Positions 1 through 8,226 of a DNA stretch of 64,000 nt are shown here, piece by piece. The DNA is from RYN-230 sp963782185. Its GTDB lineage: Bacteria; Actinomycetota; Actinomycetes; Streptosporangiales; Streptosporangiaceae. The notes under the pieces were generated by a model. That model worked only from the letters and a program-made list of their open reading frames with translations. It was not told the DNA's origin and made no database searches. How positions within the stretch are numbered: the stretch's first letter is position 1; each line of letters opens with the position of its first letter. A program made the position numbers and the translations under genes. The DNA lies in assembly GCA_963782185.1 (NCBI GenBank), contig CAWAJB010000015.1, forward strand, positions 124,001 to 188,000, given 5' to 3'.

Positions 1-2267
1 ACATAGCAGCAGATTCTGGCGTCATCGGCAGGCGTGGTGCCGAACTCGATGGTGGCCGCGTCGCGCCGGACGGTGAACTTCCAGGCGTTTTCGAGCAGGT
101 TCTGCACCACGGTACGGATGAGACCGCGATCCGCGGCGACCCAGACGCCGTCCTGGACGGCGAACCGGACCCGGCGGCCGGGTTCACTGGCCTGCAATTC
201 GCCGGCGATGGCGTCGACCTCCGCGCTGAGGTCGACCGGCTGGAGGTTCATGTCGGTGCGCGACACCCGCGACAGCTGCAGCAGGTCGTCGATGAGCATG
301 GCCATCCGCTCGCTCGCCGCCTGGATGCGCTCGGCGTAGCCGCGGCCGGTCTCGTCGAGACGGTCGCTGTAGTCCTCCACCAGCGCGGCGCTGAATCCGC
401 TCAGCCCGCGCAACGGTGCGCGCAGGTCATGGGAGACCGAGTAGGTGAACGCCTCCAGATTCTTGTTGGCCCGCTCCAGCTCAGCCGTGCGCTCCTGGAC
501 GCGGTCTTCGAGGCCGGCGTGCAGCGCCCGGACCTCGGCTTCGGCTTCCCGCTGCGCGGTGAGGTCGCGCATGGTGCCGACGCACAGCAGCGGGCTGCCG
601 TCCGCGTCGCGGACCAGGGTGTTGCTGACCTCGGCCCAGACGACATTGCCGCCCTTTCGCAGGAAGCGTTGCTCTATCGAATAGTTATCGATCTCTCCGG
701 AGATGAGGCGTTGCCTGAAAGCGAGATCGGTATGGCGATCGTCGGGATGGGTCAGGTCCTCGCGCCGTAGGGACGGGGACAGCAGCTCGTCGGCGGTGTA
801 ACCGATGAACTGGCAGAAGCGTGCGTTGACCCGGACGAATTCATTGCTGAGTGTCAGCTCGCCCATGCCGACCGGGGCGTTGTCGAACAGGACGCGGAGC
901 CGCTCTTCGGACTCGCGCAACGCTGCCTGGATGCGATTGGCCTCGGTGACGTCGCGCGCCACGGCTATGACCCCGAGCACCCGCCCGGACGGGTCGCGGT
1001 AGACCGCGGCGTTGTAGAGCACCGATGTGAGGTGCCCGTCGCGGTGGCGCAGCTCCAGCGGGTAGTCTCGCGCGCTCCCATCCCTGAAGACCTGTTCGTA
1101 GCTGGCCCGGGCCAGGTCCGGTTTGGTGAAGTAGCCGCTGAATTCGGCGCCGATCAGCTCGGCCCGCCCGTACCCGGTCGCCTGCTCGGTGGCGGCGTTG
1201 AGGTCGGTAATAGTTCCATCCGGCCCGATGGTGAGCATCGGGTTCAAGTTCGCTTCGATCAGGCTCCGGTTGTAAGCGGCCGAGGCGCGGATCCTGTCCT
1301 CGATCCGCTTCCGCTCGGTGATGTCCTGGCAGATTCCCAGTATCCGTCTCGGGCCGCCCGTGTCGTCGCGCTGCACGACCCCTGCCATCAGGATCCACCG
1401 CAGCTCCCCGTCGGGCCGGACGATCCGATGCTCGGCCTGGTAGGGACGGCCGTCCGCCATGGTCGCGCGGTACGCCTCGTTGAGCCTCGGCAGGTCGTCC
1501 GGGCGGACGAGACTCGAGAGTGTCTCTAGCTTCCCGTCGAACTCGGCCGGTATAAGGCCGAAGATTCGGCAGGCCGCCGGCGAGAAGGTGAGCATCTCCT
1601 TTCGCTCCGGGTCGTAGTTCCACCAGCCGAGCCCCAGGGACTCCTGAGCTTGCTCAAGGAAGGAGGCCTGCTCGCGCAGCGCCTCGTGCGCTTCGGCCGC
1701 CTGACTCTCCGCGGCGCGCTGTGCGGTGAGGTCGGTCAGTACCAGGCACCGCAGGAACATGCCGTCGAGGTCAAAGCCGCTGACCGCCAGCAGGACCGGA
1801 ATTGTCGTGCCACCCGGTCCGGTCAGGTCCACTTCGCCGCGTGAGCTGCCGCCGGTACCGACATCGAGCAGCGCGGCGAACGCGGCGTGGTGTACGCCGG
1901 GGATCAGGTCCAGCACCGCGGTGCCGACCAGATCCGTGGAGCTGCGGCCGGTCATCGAGCCCAACCGCGGATTGGCGTTGAGGATCACCCCGCGAGGGGA
2001 GACGGTGGCGGCGCCCTCGTTCATGGCCTCGACGATGAGCCGGTAGGGGCGGTCGGCGCTCACCAGGGCATACACCTGCTCCTGCCCCGGCGGGCCGATC
2101 ATCAGTGAGTCGATTCCACCGCCCCGGATCGCCTCGATCGTCTGCTGTGCCTCGCGCAGTTGAGCCTGTACCTCGGCCAGCTCGGTCTGCTCTGCCGCGC
2201 GGCTTTCCCCCGGCTCCGTGGCGACGCGGCTTGGACGGGCGGTCCTGGGAGCCGGTGATCGGGCCAT
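1..2267 (-). CDS. Multi-PAS sensor histidine kinase, C-terminus cut by window edge
   Basis: The frame is open from ATG 2267 to the window edge (about 755 residues), so the end of the ATPase domain is missing. An N-terminal coiled segment is followed by about four PAS/PAC repeats (roughly residues 55-545), another coiled segment, then a HisKA domain with the motif YSVSHDLRAPL (His613, codon 431-429). The start of the HATPase domain follows, with N-box ENAWKF. No membrane segment is evident, so it is probably a cytosolic sensor. It starts 4 bases after the stop of the upstream KaiB-like gene, so it is the last known gene of the kaiC-kaiB-kaiB unit. Its kinase core is strikingly similar to that of the divergent kinase at 5046. 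The ligand sensed by the PAS domains cannot be read from sequence. Confidence 0.85.
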   Translation of the reverse strand, partial: MARSPAPRTARPSRVATEPGESRAAEQTELAEVQAQLREAQQTIEAIRGGGIDSLMIGPPGQEQVYALVSADRPYRLIVEAMNEGAATVSPRGVILNANPRLGSMTGRSSTDLVGTAVLDLIPGVHHAAFAALLDVGTGGSSRGEVDLTGPGGTTIPVLLAVSGFDLDGMFLRCLVLTDLTAQRAAESQAAEAHEALREQASFLEQAQESLGLGWWNYDPERKEMLTFSPAACRIFGLIPAEFDGKLETLSSLVRPDDLPRLNEAYRATMADGRPYQAEHRIVRPDGELRWILMAGVVQRDDTGGPRRILGICQDITERKRIEDRIRASAAYNRSLIEANLNPMLTIGPDGTITDLNAATEQATGYGRAELIGAEFSGYFTKPDLARASYEQVFRDGSARDYPLELRHRDGHLTSVLYNAAVYRDPSGRVLGVIAVARDVTEANRIQAALRESEERLRVLFDNAPVGMGELTLSNEFVRVNARFCQFIGYTADELLSPSLRREDLTHPDDRHTDLAFRQRLISGEIDNYSIEQRFLRKGGNVVWAEVSNTLVRDADGSPLLCVGTMRDLTAQREAEAEVRALHAGLEDRVQERTAELERANKNLEAFTYSVSHDLRAPLRGLSGFSAALVEDYSDRLDETGRGYAERIQAASERMAMLIDDLLQLSRVSRTDMNLQPVDLSAEVDAIAGELQASEPGRRVRFAVQDGVWVAADRGLIRTVVQNLLENAWKFTVRRDAATIEFGTTPADDARICCY

Positions 2268-2271
2268 GTCC

Positions 2272-2598
2272 TCACCCGTCCGGGTCTGGTTGGGCGTCGG
2301 TTACCCCGGCGGGGCCGAGATCGAGCCTGAGCCGCATCCAGGCGGCGTCGGAGAAGTCGCCGACGATGCGGCGTGGCGGCCCGGGAAAGCGTCTGACCAG
2401 CGTCGGCGCCGCGACGACCTGGTCGCGCACGACCAGCGCGGGCTGCTGGTGCACGTCAATGACTTCCAGGTTGACGTGTCCGCCGAGCTGTTCATCGCAG
2501 AAGCGGCGCACGGTCTCGATGGCGCGGATGGAACTCGCGGCGGCGCCATCGACATAGAGGGTCAATGCCCATCGATCAGCAGCCGCGTTACCGGTCAT
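2272..2598 (-). CDS. KaiB-like protein 1 (divergent)
   Basis: This 108-residue protein has the KaiB thioredoxin-like fold signature: LTLYVDGAA, then LEVIDV, then APTLVRRFPGPPRRIVGD. In cyanobacteria KaiB binds the CI ring of KaiC and switches fold. This copy is more divergent than its neighbour, keeping VIDVHQQP where typical KaiB has VxDLLENP. Its start lies inside the end of the upstream KaiB gene (11-base overlap) and its stop is 4 bases before the kinase, which points to one transcript with translational coupling. It probably interacts with the KaiC-like protein or the kinase; partner choice is inference. Confidence 0.85.
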   Translation of the reverse strand: MTGNAAADRWALTLYVDGAAASSIRAIETVRRFCDEQLGGHVNLEVIDVHQQPALVVRDQVVAAPTLVRRFPGPPRRIVGDFSDAAWMRLRLDLGPAGVTDAQPDPDG

Positions 2599-2929
2599 GT
2601 CGCGGTGTTCCAGGCGGCCGAAGCTGCAGGCCGATCAGGAGACGGTCATTGTCGGAGAGGTCGCCGACGAGCTTGCGGATCGGTGCCGGGAATCTTCGGA
2701 CCACCGTGGGCACGGCCAGGATCTGGTCGTCGGCGGCCAGCTGCGGGTTCTCCAGCAGATCCACGACCTCGATGTGATAGCGGCCGGCCAGGTGCTCCTC
2801 GCAGGCGTGCCGCAAATTATCGATCGCCCGCAGGCATTTGGGCGACCGGTCGGTCACGTACAGGCACAGATCCCACTGGTCACCGGAGTCGGCGCTGGTC
2901 TCGTAGTCCGCGCTGTGCGGCTCGCTCAT
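2588..2929 (-). CDS. KaiB-like protein 2 (canonical)
   Basis: This 113-residue KaiB family protein has the conserved core CLYVTD, HLAGRYHIEVVDLLENPQ, DDQILAVPTVVRRFPAPIR and GDLSD. An acidic N-terminal tail of about 18 residues precedes the fold. Its ATG overlaps the stop of the kaiC-like gene by 4 bases (ATGA), a strong sign of coupled translation. Compared with KaiB-like protein 1 it is the better match to the family, so the pair may be a duplication in which one copy diverged. The family role is binding of KaiC; no oscillator function is implied, because KaiA is absent here. Confidence 0.9.
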   Translation of the reverse strand: MSEPHSADYETSADSGDQWDLCLYVTDRSPKCLRAIDNLRHACEEHLAGRYHIEVVDLLENPQLAADDQILAVPTVVRRFPAPIRKLVGDLSDNDRLLIGLQLRPPGTPRHDR

Positions 2930-4683
2930 CGCTGCCCTCCGTTGCTCGGCGCCGCGTCGGCCCAGCGCCGTGTCGCCATCGCTGAGCGGTCCGCCTCGGT
3001 GTCGGCCGCCTGGTGGCCCTCGCGAAGGTCGATCCGGTCGATCTCCGCCCGGTCGGCGTCGAGCTCGTCTTGCACCGCGACGAGGTGGGCCTCCCGCTCT
3101 ACGACGCTGCGCCGCAGCTCACGCAGGCGCCGGTCCAGATCGCTGGCCTGCCGCGCCGCCGTGTCACGCTCGGTGGCTTGCTGGGCCAGCCGGGCGGAGC
3201 CGGCCAGCACTCCCGCCGCGCCGACATACACATCGACCAGCTCGACCCCGTGATCAGTGAGCACGAACTCCCGGACCTGATTCGAATGGGCTGTGCCCCG
3301 CGACTTCAGCACGAACAGCAGCCGGTTGCGTTCACCGTTGGCCTCGACGTTGCGCAGCAGCAGCCAGGTGTCCACCATTGACGACAAAGTCTCTTGGCTC
3401 GTCTCGTCCCCAGGACCAAGCGCCGTAACCAGGGTCGTGATCTCCCGCGACTTGAGCAGGTCTATCTTGCGGGCCACCAGCGAGGCCGCCTCCGTGGCCA
3501 AGATCCCGTTGCCGATGCTGGCGATCCCGTCGAGAATCGCCACCGACGGCGTCTCATCCTCGATCAGCTCGGCCAGGAGCGCGAGATGGGTCTCCATCCC
3601 GACCGCGGACGGCCGTGCCGCCCAGATGTGCAGCAAGCCCGCGTCCGCCCACTGCTGCAGGTTGAGCCCCAGCGACCGCATATTACGCAGGAACTGGGCG
3701 GGTGACTCCTCAAACAAGACCAGCAGCGCCCGCTCACCCCGCGCGCAGGCCGAATTCACCATGTGCGCGCCGAGTGAGGTCTTTCCGGTGCCTGCCGTCC
3801 CGCTCACCAGGAGGGTCGAACCCCGGAACAGGCCACCGCCCAGCATGTGATCCAGCCGGGGGATCCCCATTGAGATCCGTTCCTCGGAGGCTCCGTAATT
3901 GAGCGCGATCGACGTGATCGGCAGCACGACAAAACCACGGGCGGAGATCAGGAACGGGTACTCGTTGGTGCCGTGCACCGACCCGCGGTACTTGACCACC
4001 CGCAGCCGCCGGGTGGAGATCTCCTCAGTCACCCGGTGGTCGAGGACGATCACGCAGTCGGTGACGTACTCTTCGATCCCGTTACGTGTGAGACTCTTGT
4101 CGCCCCGTTCCCCGGTGACGATGACGGTGACGCCCCGGTCATCGAGCCAGCGCGCCAGCCGGCTCAGCTCCGACCGCACGATCGAGTCGTCGCCGAACGC
4201 GCCGAACAGCACTTCGATGGTGTCCAGCACGACCCGCTTCGCGCCAACACGCTTGATCGCGTCGTCGAGGATCGCAAAGAGCGGTTCCAGGTCGAACTCC
4301 CCCGTAGCGACGAAATCGGCAGGTTCCACCCGGAACGAGAGCATCACGAGCAGGCCGTCCTGCCGGAGCTGGTCCAGGTCGAAGCCGAGCGATCGCACGT
4401 TGCGGGTGACCTTGGTCTCCGACTCCTCGAAGCTCACCAGCACGCCGGGCTCACCGTACTGGCGGGCGCCGGCGACCAGGAACTGCAACCCCAGCAGCGA
4501 CTTCCCCGCTCCTGCGCTGCCCGCCACTAGCGTTACCCTGCCCCTGGGCAGCCCACCCCTGGTGATCTGGTCCAGCCCACGGATTCCCGTCGGGGCCTTT
4601 TCCAGCTCCAGGCCCGCCGCGCCGTCCGTCAAGGCCGTCAGCAGTGTGTTGCCCATGGACTTGCCCCCCGAGCCGGGAATCAC
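2926..4683 (-). CDS. KaiC-like double RecA-fold ATPase
   Basis: This 585-residue protein has two KaiC ATPase domains. Walker A of domain I is GSAGAGKS (55-62) and of domain II GTAGTGKT (295-302), each followed by paired catalytic glutamates (E86/E87 and E325/E326). The residues aligned with the cyanobacterial phosphosites are S429 and S434/S435, so the usual Ser-Thr pair is Ser-Ser here. A charged heptad-like C-terminal region (about 495-555) looks like a coiled coil and replaces the KaiA-binding tail. The called start is GTG with AAGGA 7 bases upstream; ATG 4656 with a G-rich site is an alternative. It is the first gene of a four-gene unit with two kaiB-like genes and a histidine kinase, so it probably feeds an ATP- or phosphorylation-state signal into the kinase (inference). 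Confidence 0.9.
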   Translation of the reverse strand: MIPGSGGKSMGNTLLTALTDGAAGLELEKAPTGIRGLDQITRGGLPRGRVTLVAGSAGAGKSLLGLQFLVAGARQYGEPGVLVSFEESETKVTRNVRSLGFDLDQLRQDGLLVMLSFRVEPADFVATGEFDLEPLFAILDDAIKRVGAKRVVLDTIEVLFGAFGDDSIVRSELSRLARWLDDRGVTVIVTGERGDKSLTRNGIEEYVTDCVIVLDHRVTEEISTRRLRVVKYRGSVHGTNEYPFLISARGFVVLPITSIALNYGASEERISMGIPRLDHMLGGGLFRGSTLLVSGTAGTGKTSLGAHMVNSACARGERALLVLFEESPAQFLRNMRSLGLNLQQWADAGLLHIWAARPSAVGMETHLALLAELIEDETPSVAILDGIASIGNGILATEAASLVARKIDLLKSREITTLVTALGPGDETSQETLSSMVDTWLLLRNVEANGERNRLLFVLKSRGTAHSNQVREFVLTDHGVELVDVYVGAAGVLAGSARLAQQATERDTAARQASDLDRRLRELRRSVVEREAHLVAVQDELDADRAEIDRIDLREGHQAADTEADRSAMATRRWADAAPSNGGQR

Positions 4684-5045
4684 CGGCGATTCCTTGGTTC
4701 CGATACAAATATATAATTACACAGAAATTTTGCGGCACACGAACCCATCCGGGAAGTGCCAATGGTCCCGGTCCTGGTCGCGTGACCGTGAGGAATTCGC
4801 TCGCGGATAAACAGGACGCAGAGGCTTATATGCGCAAATTGTCGTGAGAGAGCTGGAAAGGGAGCAGGCGGGTAACCCATATCAGTTCAACAGCTCCTTT
4901 ATCGTCATAAGGCTGGCGATCCAGCCCCGGTTTATATTTCCTGGATTTCGCGTTCCAGCCGACCTGCTCTCCCGGGCCGGCCCGTCTCGGCGGAGGCGGC
5001 GGCCACGAGGTGATATGACGAAGAGTTACTGATAGATTACAAGAC
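4684..5045. promoter_or_regulatory. Divergent intergenic region of the kai/kinase island
   Basis: These 362 bases separate the minus-strand kaiC unit from the plus-strand kinase. The segment is markedly richer in A+T than its surroundings, especially near 4700-4735 (ATATATAATTACA and AATTTTG) and at 5010-5040. It should hold promoters for both units. No confident -35/-10 pair or operator could be assigned on either strand, and no conserved gene is seen. Confidence 0.5.
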
Positions 5046-6137
5046 GTGAGCAATGTGCGGCTACCCAACGATGGCAGGTCCGTCGCGCTCCTGGACGAGG
5101 CTCCGGACGCGATGGTCTGGGTGGACGCCGACGGCCGGATTGTCCTGGTCAATACCCAGATGATGCGGTTGTTCGGGTACTCGCGGGAGGATCTGGAGGG
5201 CCAGCTCGTCGAGATGCTGGTTCCCGGCGCGGCCCGCGCGGTGCACCCCCAACACCGGACCGGATACATGGCCGATCCGGTGCCGCGGCCGATGGGCGCC
5301 GGGATGCAACTGGCCGGGCGACGCCGCGACGGCAGTACCTTCCCCGCGGAGATCTCGCTGTCGGCCATCGACACCGACGAGGGAATCCTGGTCATGGCCG
5401 CCGTCCGCGACGTGACCGTACAGCAGCGCAGGCAGGACGACCTCGAGCGGGCCGTCCGGAACCTGGAGACGTTCACGTATTCGGTCGCTCACGACCTGCG
5501 CGCTCCGCTGCGGGCGCTGGGCGGTTTCACCGCAGCCCTGCTGGAAGATTGCTGGGACGGCCTCGGCGAGGTCGGCCAGGGCTACGCCGAGCGAATCAAA
5601 GCCGCCAGCGAGCAGATGGCGACGCTCATCGACGACCTGCTGCACCTGTCCCTCCTGTCGCGGGCTGAGATGAACCTCCACCCGGTGGATCTCGGTGCTG
5701 AGGCCAGTCGCATTGCCGAGGAACTCCAGCGCGGCGGGCCGGACCGCCGCGTCCGTTTCGCCATCCAGCGCCCCGTCTGGGCGCTGGCGGACACCACCCT
5801 GATCCGCATCGTCCTGCAAAGCCTCCTGGATAACGCCTGGAAGTTCACTTCCCGTCGGGAAGATGCGCTGATTGAGTTCGGGACGACGCCGGTGGAGGAC
5901 GCCCGGGTGTGCTGTTACGTGCGCGACAACGGCGCCGGTTTTGACCCTGTCTACGTCGGCAAGTTGTTCAATCCGTTCCAGCGGCTGCACACGACCAGCC
6001 AGTTCCCTGGTACCGGCGTCGGCCTCGCCAGCGTGCGGCTGATCGTGGAGCGCCACGCAGGTCATGCGTGGGCCGAGGGTGCCATCGGCGACGGTGCGAC
6101 CTTTTATTTCACCCTCAATGCGAAGGAAATCGCATGA
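5046..6137 (+). CDS. PAS-domain sensor histidine kinase
   Basis: This 363-residue soluble kinase has a PAS domain (about 13-125), HisKA with YSVAHDLRAPL (His149), and HATPase with N-box DNAWKF (N263), G1 DNGAGFD (294-300) and G2 GTGVGLA (322-328). The GTG start at 5046 has no clear Shine-Dalgarno site and follows an A+T-rich tract directly, so the start is uncertain and the transcript could be nearly leaderless. The stop overlaps the ATG of the following response regulator (ATGA), so kinase and regulator are translationally coupled. The catalytic core is a close paralogue of the kinase at 1-2267 (same GYAERI, MNL.PVDL and EFGTTP segments), linking the two divergent units. Confidence 0.92.
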   Translation: MSNVRLPNDGRSVALLDEAPDAMVWVDADGRIVLVNTQMMRLFGYSREDLEGQLVEMLVPGAARAVHPQHRTGYMADPVPRPMGAGMQLAGRRRDGSTFPAEISLSAIDTDEGILVMAAVRDVTVQQRRQDDLERAVRNLETFTYSVAHDLRAPLRALGGFTAALLEDCWDGLGEVGQGYAERIKAASEQMATLIDDLLHLSLLSRAEMNLHPVDLGAEASRIAEELQRGGPDRRVRFAIQRPVWALADTTLIRIVLQSLLDNAWKFTSRREDALIEFGTTPVEDARVCCYVRDNGAGFDPVYVGKLFNPFQRLHTTSQFPGTGVGLASVRLIVERHAGHAWAEGAIGDGATFYFTLNAKEIA

Positions 6138-6589
6138 AAACCCGAAATATCTTGCTGGTCGAGGACAATCCCGACGACGAGGCGCTGACACTGCGGGCCT
6201 TGCGGAAAAACAAGATTCTCAACAAAGTCACCGTGGCCCACGACGGTGCCGAAGCCCTGGAACTTCTCTTCGCCGACGGCAGCGGCGTGTCGCCTACTGG
6301 CCTCATCCTGCTCGACTTGAAGCTCCCCAAGATAGACGGGCTGGAGGTGCTGCGCAGGCTGCGGGCCGACGAGCGGACCCAGCTCATTCCCGTGGTCGTC
6401 CTCACCAGCTCCAAACTGGATGAAGACATCATCGCCAGCTATCGCAACGGCGCCAACGGCTACGTGCGAAAGCCAGTTAAGTTTACCGAATTTGCCGAGG
6501 CGGTGAGCACCCTCGGCCTGTTCTGGCTGCTCCTGAACGAGGCCGCGCCTCAGTTCGTGCACCATCAGGTGGAGGAGGGCCATCCGTGA
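6134..6589 (+). CDS. Single-domain response regulator (Rcp1/CheY-like)
   Basis: This receiver-only protein of 151 residues starts at ATG 6134 with GAAGGAAA upstream; an in-frame upstream extension lies inside the kinase gene and was rejected. It has the acidic pocket E10/D11, phospho-acceptor D61 in LLDLKLPKIDG, the conserved VVLTSS and Lys in YVRKPV. The motif LVEDNPDDE and the spacing resemble the Rcp1 type that serves phytochrome-like and PAS kinases. There is no output domain, so it is probably a phosphotransfer intermediate or acts by protein binding. Both ends are coupled: ATGA with the kinase and GTGA with the next gene. Confidence 0.93.
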   Translation: MKTRNILLVEDNPDDEALTLRALRKNKILNKVTVAHDGAEALELLFADGSGVSPTGLILLDLKLPKIDGLEVLRRLRADERTQLIPVVVLTSSKLDEDIIASYRNGANGYVRKPVKFTEFAEAVSTLGLFWLLLNEAAPQFVHHQVEEGHP

Positions 6590-7242
6590 GCGGCGAGCAT
6601 CCACGCAACGAGCTAGAGACTGGTGAGCCAGCGACTGGTGAGCCAGCGACAACCAGCGGTCCAGATCCAGGGCAGGCGAACACCCCGCCCGGGGAGGCGG
6701 CCGGCCCGGCGGGGCGGAAGGCGCGCATCCTCATCGTGGAGGACGAAGCCTGGGATGCTGAACTGGCGCAGCGCCTGCTGACCAGTGCGGGTCTCGGTTT
6801 CACGGCCGTGGTCGTGGCCACCAGGGAGCCGTTCGCGGAGCAGCTGGCTGCCTTCTGCCCGGACGTGATCCTGTCCGATTATCATCTGCCCGGCTTTTCT
6901 GGCGTTGAAGCTCTCGAGATCGCGCAGGCGCAGTGCCCGGAGGTGCCGTTTGTTTTCTGGACCGGTGTGCTCGGAGACGAAGAGGCGGTCGCTCTGATCA
7001 AGCAGGGGGCCACGGACTACGTCCTGAAGGACCGGCCGGCCCGGCTGCCCTCGGTCATCGGGCGCGCTATCGCCGAAGCCGAGCAGCGGGCGCGGCTGGC
7101 TCATCTTGATGGTCAGCTGCGCGAGGCGCAGCGCCTCGCCAGCCTGGGCCAGCTGGGCGCGGCCGAACAGGCCATGAGCCTGACCCGCCAGCTGCTCGCC
7201 GCCGCCCGCCAGGAAATGACCACCGCAGAACCTCCTTCCTGA
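6586..7242 (+). CDS. Response regulator with long N-terminal linker and kinase-like C-terminal helix
   Basis: This 218-residue protein starts with GTG overlapping the previous stop. A disordered Pro/Gly/Glu-rich leader (about 1-44, with a short internal duplication of TGEPA) precedes a receiver domain with E52/D53 and phospho-acceptor D98 in LSDYHLPG. The C-terminal part includes LREAQRLASLGQLG, which resembles the helix leading into the H-box of many histidine kinases, but it lacks the His and the ATPase domain. It may be the trimmed remnant of a receiver-kinase hybrid, or a dimerisation helix. It is the last gene of the coupled kinase-RR-RR unit. Confidence 0.88.
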   Translation: MSGEHPRNELETGEPATGEPATTSGPDPGQANTPPGEAAGPAGRKARILIVEDEAWDAELAQRLLTSAGLGFTAVVVATREPFAEQLAAFCPDVILSDYHLPGFSGVEALEIAQAQCPEVPFVFWTGVLGDEEAVALIKQGATDYVLKDRPARLPSVIGRAIAEAEQRARLAHLDGQLREAQRLASLGQLGAAEQAMSLTRQLLAAARQEMTTAEPPS

Positions 7243-7386
7243 ACACCGGTGCATGCCGGGCCGATCATTGGCTCACTTATTGTGATAGAATAGCTACTGT
7301 CCGTTAGATACGAGATAAATGAGGTGTGACTAGGCGTAGATCGACCGCATTCGCACTCGCCCGGTTACTGAGAGAAGCTGAACGAC

Positions 7387-8034
7387 ATGGCGGGTCCCAG
7401 GTCCCTGCAACACTCGCGGCGCGCCAGTTCAGCAGATGAGCCTCGCCGTCACCGCCATCTCCGTAGCCAGCGCCGGTCGTCTGCGGCCGGTACTCCCGAT
7501 CTGGCCGCGGCCGCCAGGGAGGCCGTGGTCGGGTTCCTGCACGACTCATCGATGGGCGCGCCCCCGCCCAAGCCCACCCTGCTGGCTGGAACCACGTCCA
7601 GCGCGAAGCTTGGCACTTCCGCGGTCGCGGAGCAGGCCGGTGCAGCCGACCGCAATCTCGCGGGGGTGCGAGTGGATATCCCGGCGGGTTTGGCGCCGCT
7701 GGCAACTGGTGCCGCTTCCGAGTCGGTGGCGATGCGGGCGGCGGCGCTGAGCGTCGCCACGCTGGACCGGATCGAGGCGGCTGCCGCCAAGGTGGAGGCG
7801 GACATCAGGTCGGCTCTCCAGGCACAAGCCGAGCTTCAGGCCGGCGCCGGGGCGGCTGCCGAAGCCGCGGTGCGGGCGGCGGAGCAGTCCTGGATGGCAG
7901 CCCGCACATCCGTGGCGGCTGAGGGACGGGCCAGGGTCATTCTGGGCGTGATGACGCGCTATCTGGCGGTCACCATCGCGCTCGTCGTGATCACCCTCAT
8001 CTTCCTCATCATCACCGCATCTGTCGCCCACTAG
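7387..8034 (+). CDS. Tail-anchored, Ala-rich membrane protein of unknown function
   Basis: No family is recognised. The 215-residue protein has a basic, Ser/Arg-rich N-terminus (1-35), an Ala-rich middle with heptad-like segments (about 105-175) that may form a coiled coil, and one hydrophobic helix at the very C-terminus (about 193-213) with almost nothing after it. This is the layout of a tail-anchored protein facing the cytoplasm. It lies 145 bases after the second response regulator, preceded by an A+T-rich stretch (7270-7325) that may hold its own promoter. Its placement suggests, but does not show, a role with the kai/kinase island. Confidence 0.6.
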   Translation: MAGPRSLQHSRRASSADEPRRHRHLRSQRRSSAAGTPDLAAAAREAVVGFLHDSSMGAPPPKPTLLAGTTSSAKLGTSAVAEQAGAADRNLAGVRVDIPAGLAPLATGAASESVAMRAAALSVATLDRIEAAAAKVEADIRSALQAQAELQAGAGAAAEAAVRAAEQSWMAARTSVAAEGRARVILGVMTRYLAVTIALVVITLIFLIITASVAH

Positions 8035-8120
8035 GCCAACCCCCAGGACCGCGATCACGCAGAAAAAGATCTTCATCACAGTGCGTAACACCCTCGCGAC
8101 CTAGGCCGATACCTAGATAG

Positions 8121-8161
8121 ACGCGGTTGACGTGGGTACCCCCGAGCTCACGTCACCGCGT
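8121..8161. promoter_or_regulatory. Long inverted repeat upstream of dapA
   Basis: The arms ACGCGGTTGACGTG (8121-8134) and CACGTCACCGCGT (8149-8161) are complementary over 13 base pairs with one bulged T, around a 14-base loop. It lies 65 bases upstream of the dapA start and 86 bases after the previous stop. No T-run follows, so a simple intrinsic terminator is unlikely. An operator or a leader hairpin is possible. Confidence 0.5.
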
Positions 8162-8226
8162 CTTCACCTTGACCGGAGGCGGGGCGCGGTGGCCCCGGTG
8201 CGCCGGAGCCCGGTAGCGTTCGGTTC

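Noticed and set aside
4826..5476. Minus-strand 216-codon frame crossing the kai/kinase divergent region
   Set aside because: Most of it is antisense to the kinase PAS domain and no family is recognisable.
1..7242. A circadian oscillator like that of cyanobacteria
   Set aside because: KaiA is absent and the KaiC tail and phosphosites differ; only a KaiC/KaiB-linked signalling role is supported.
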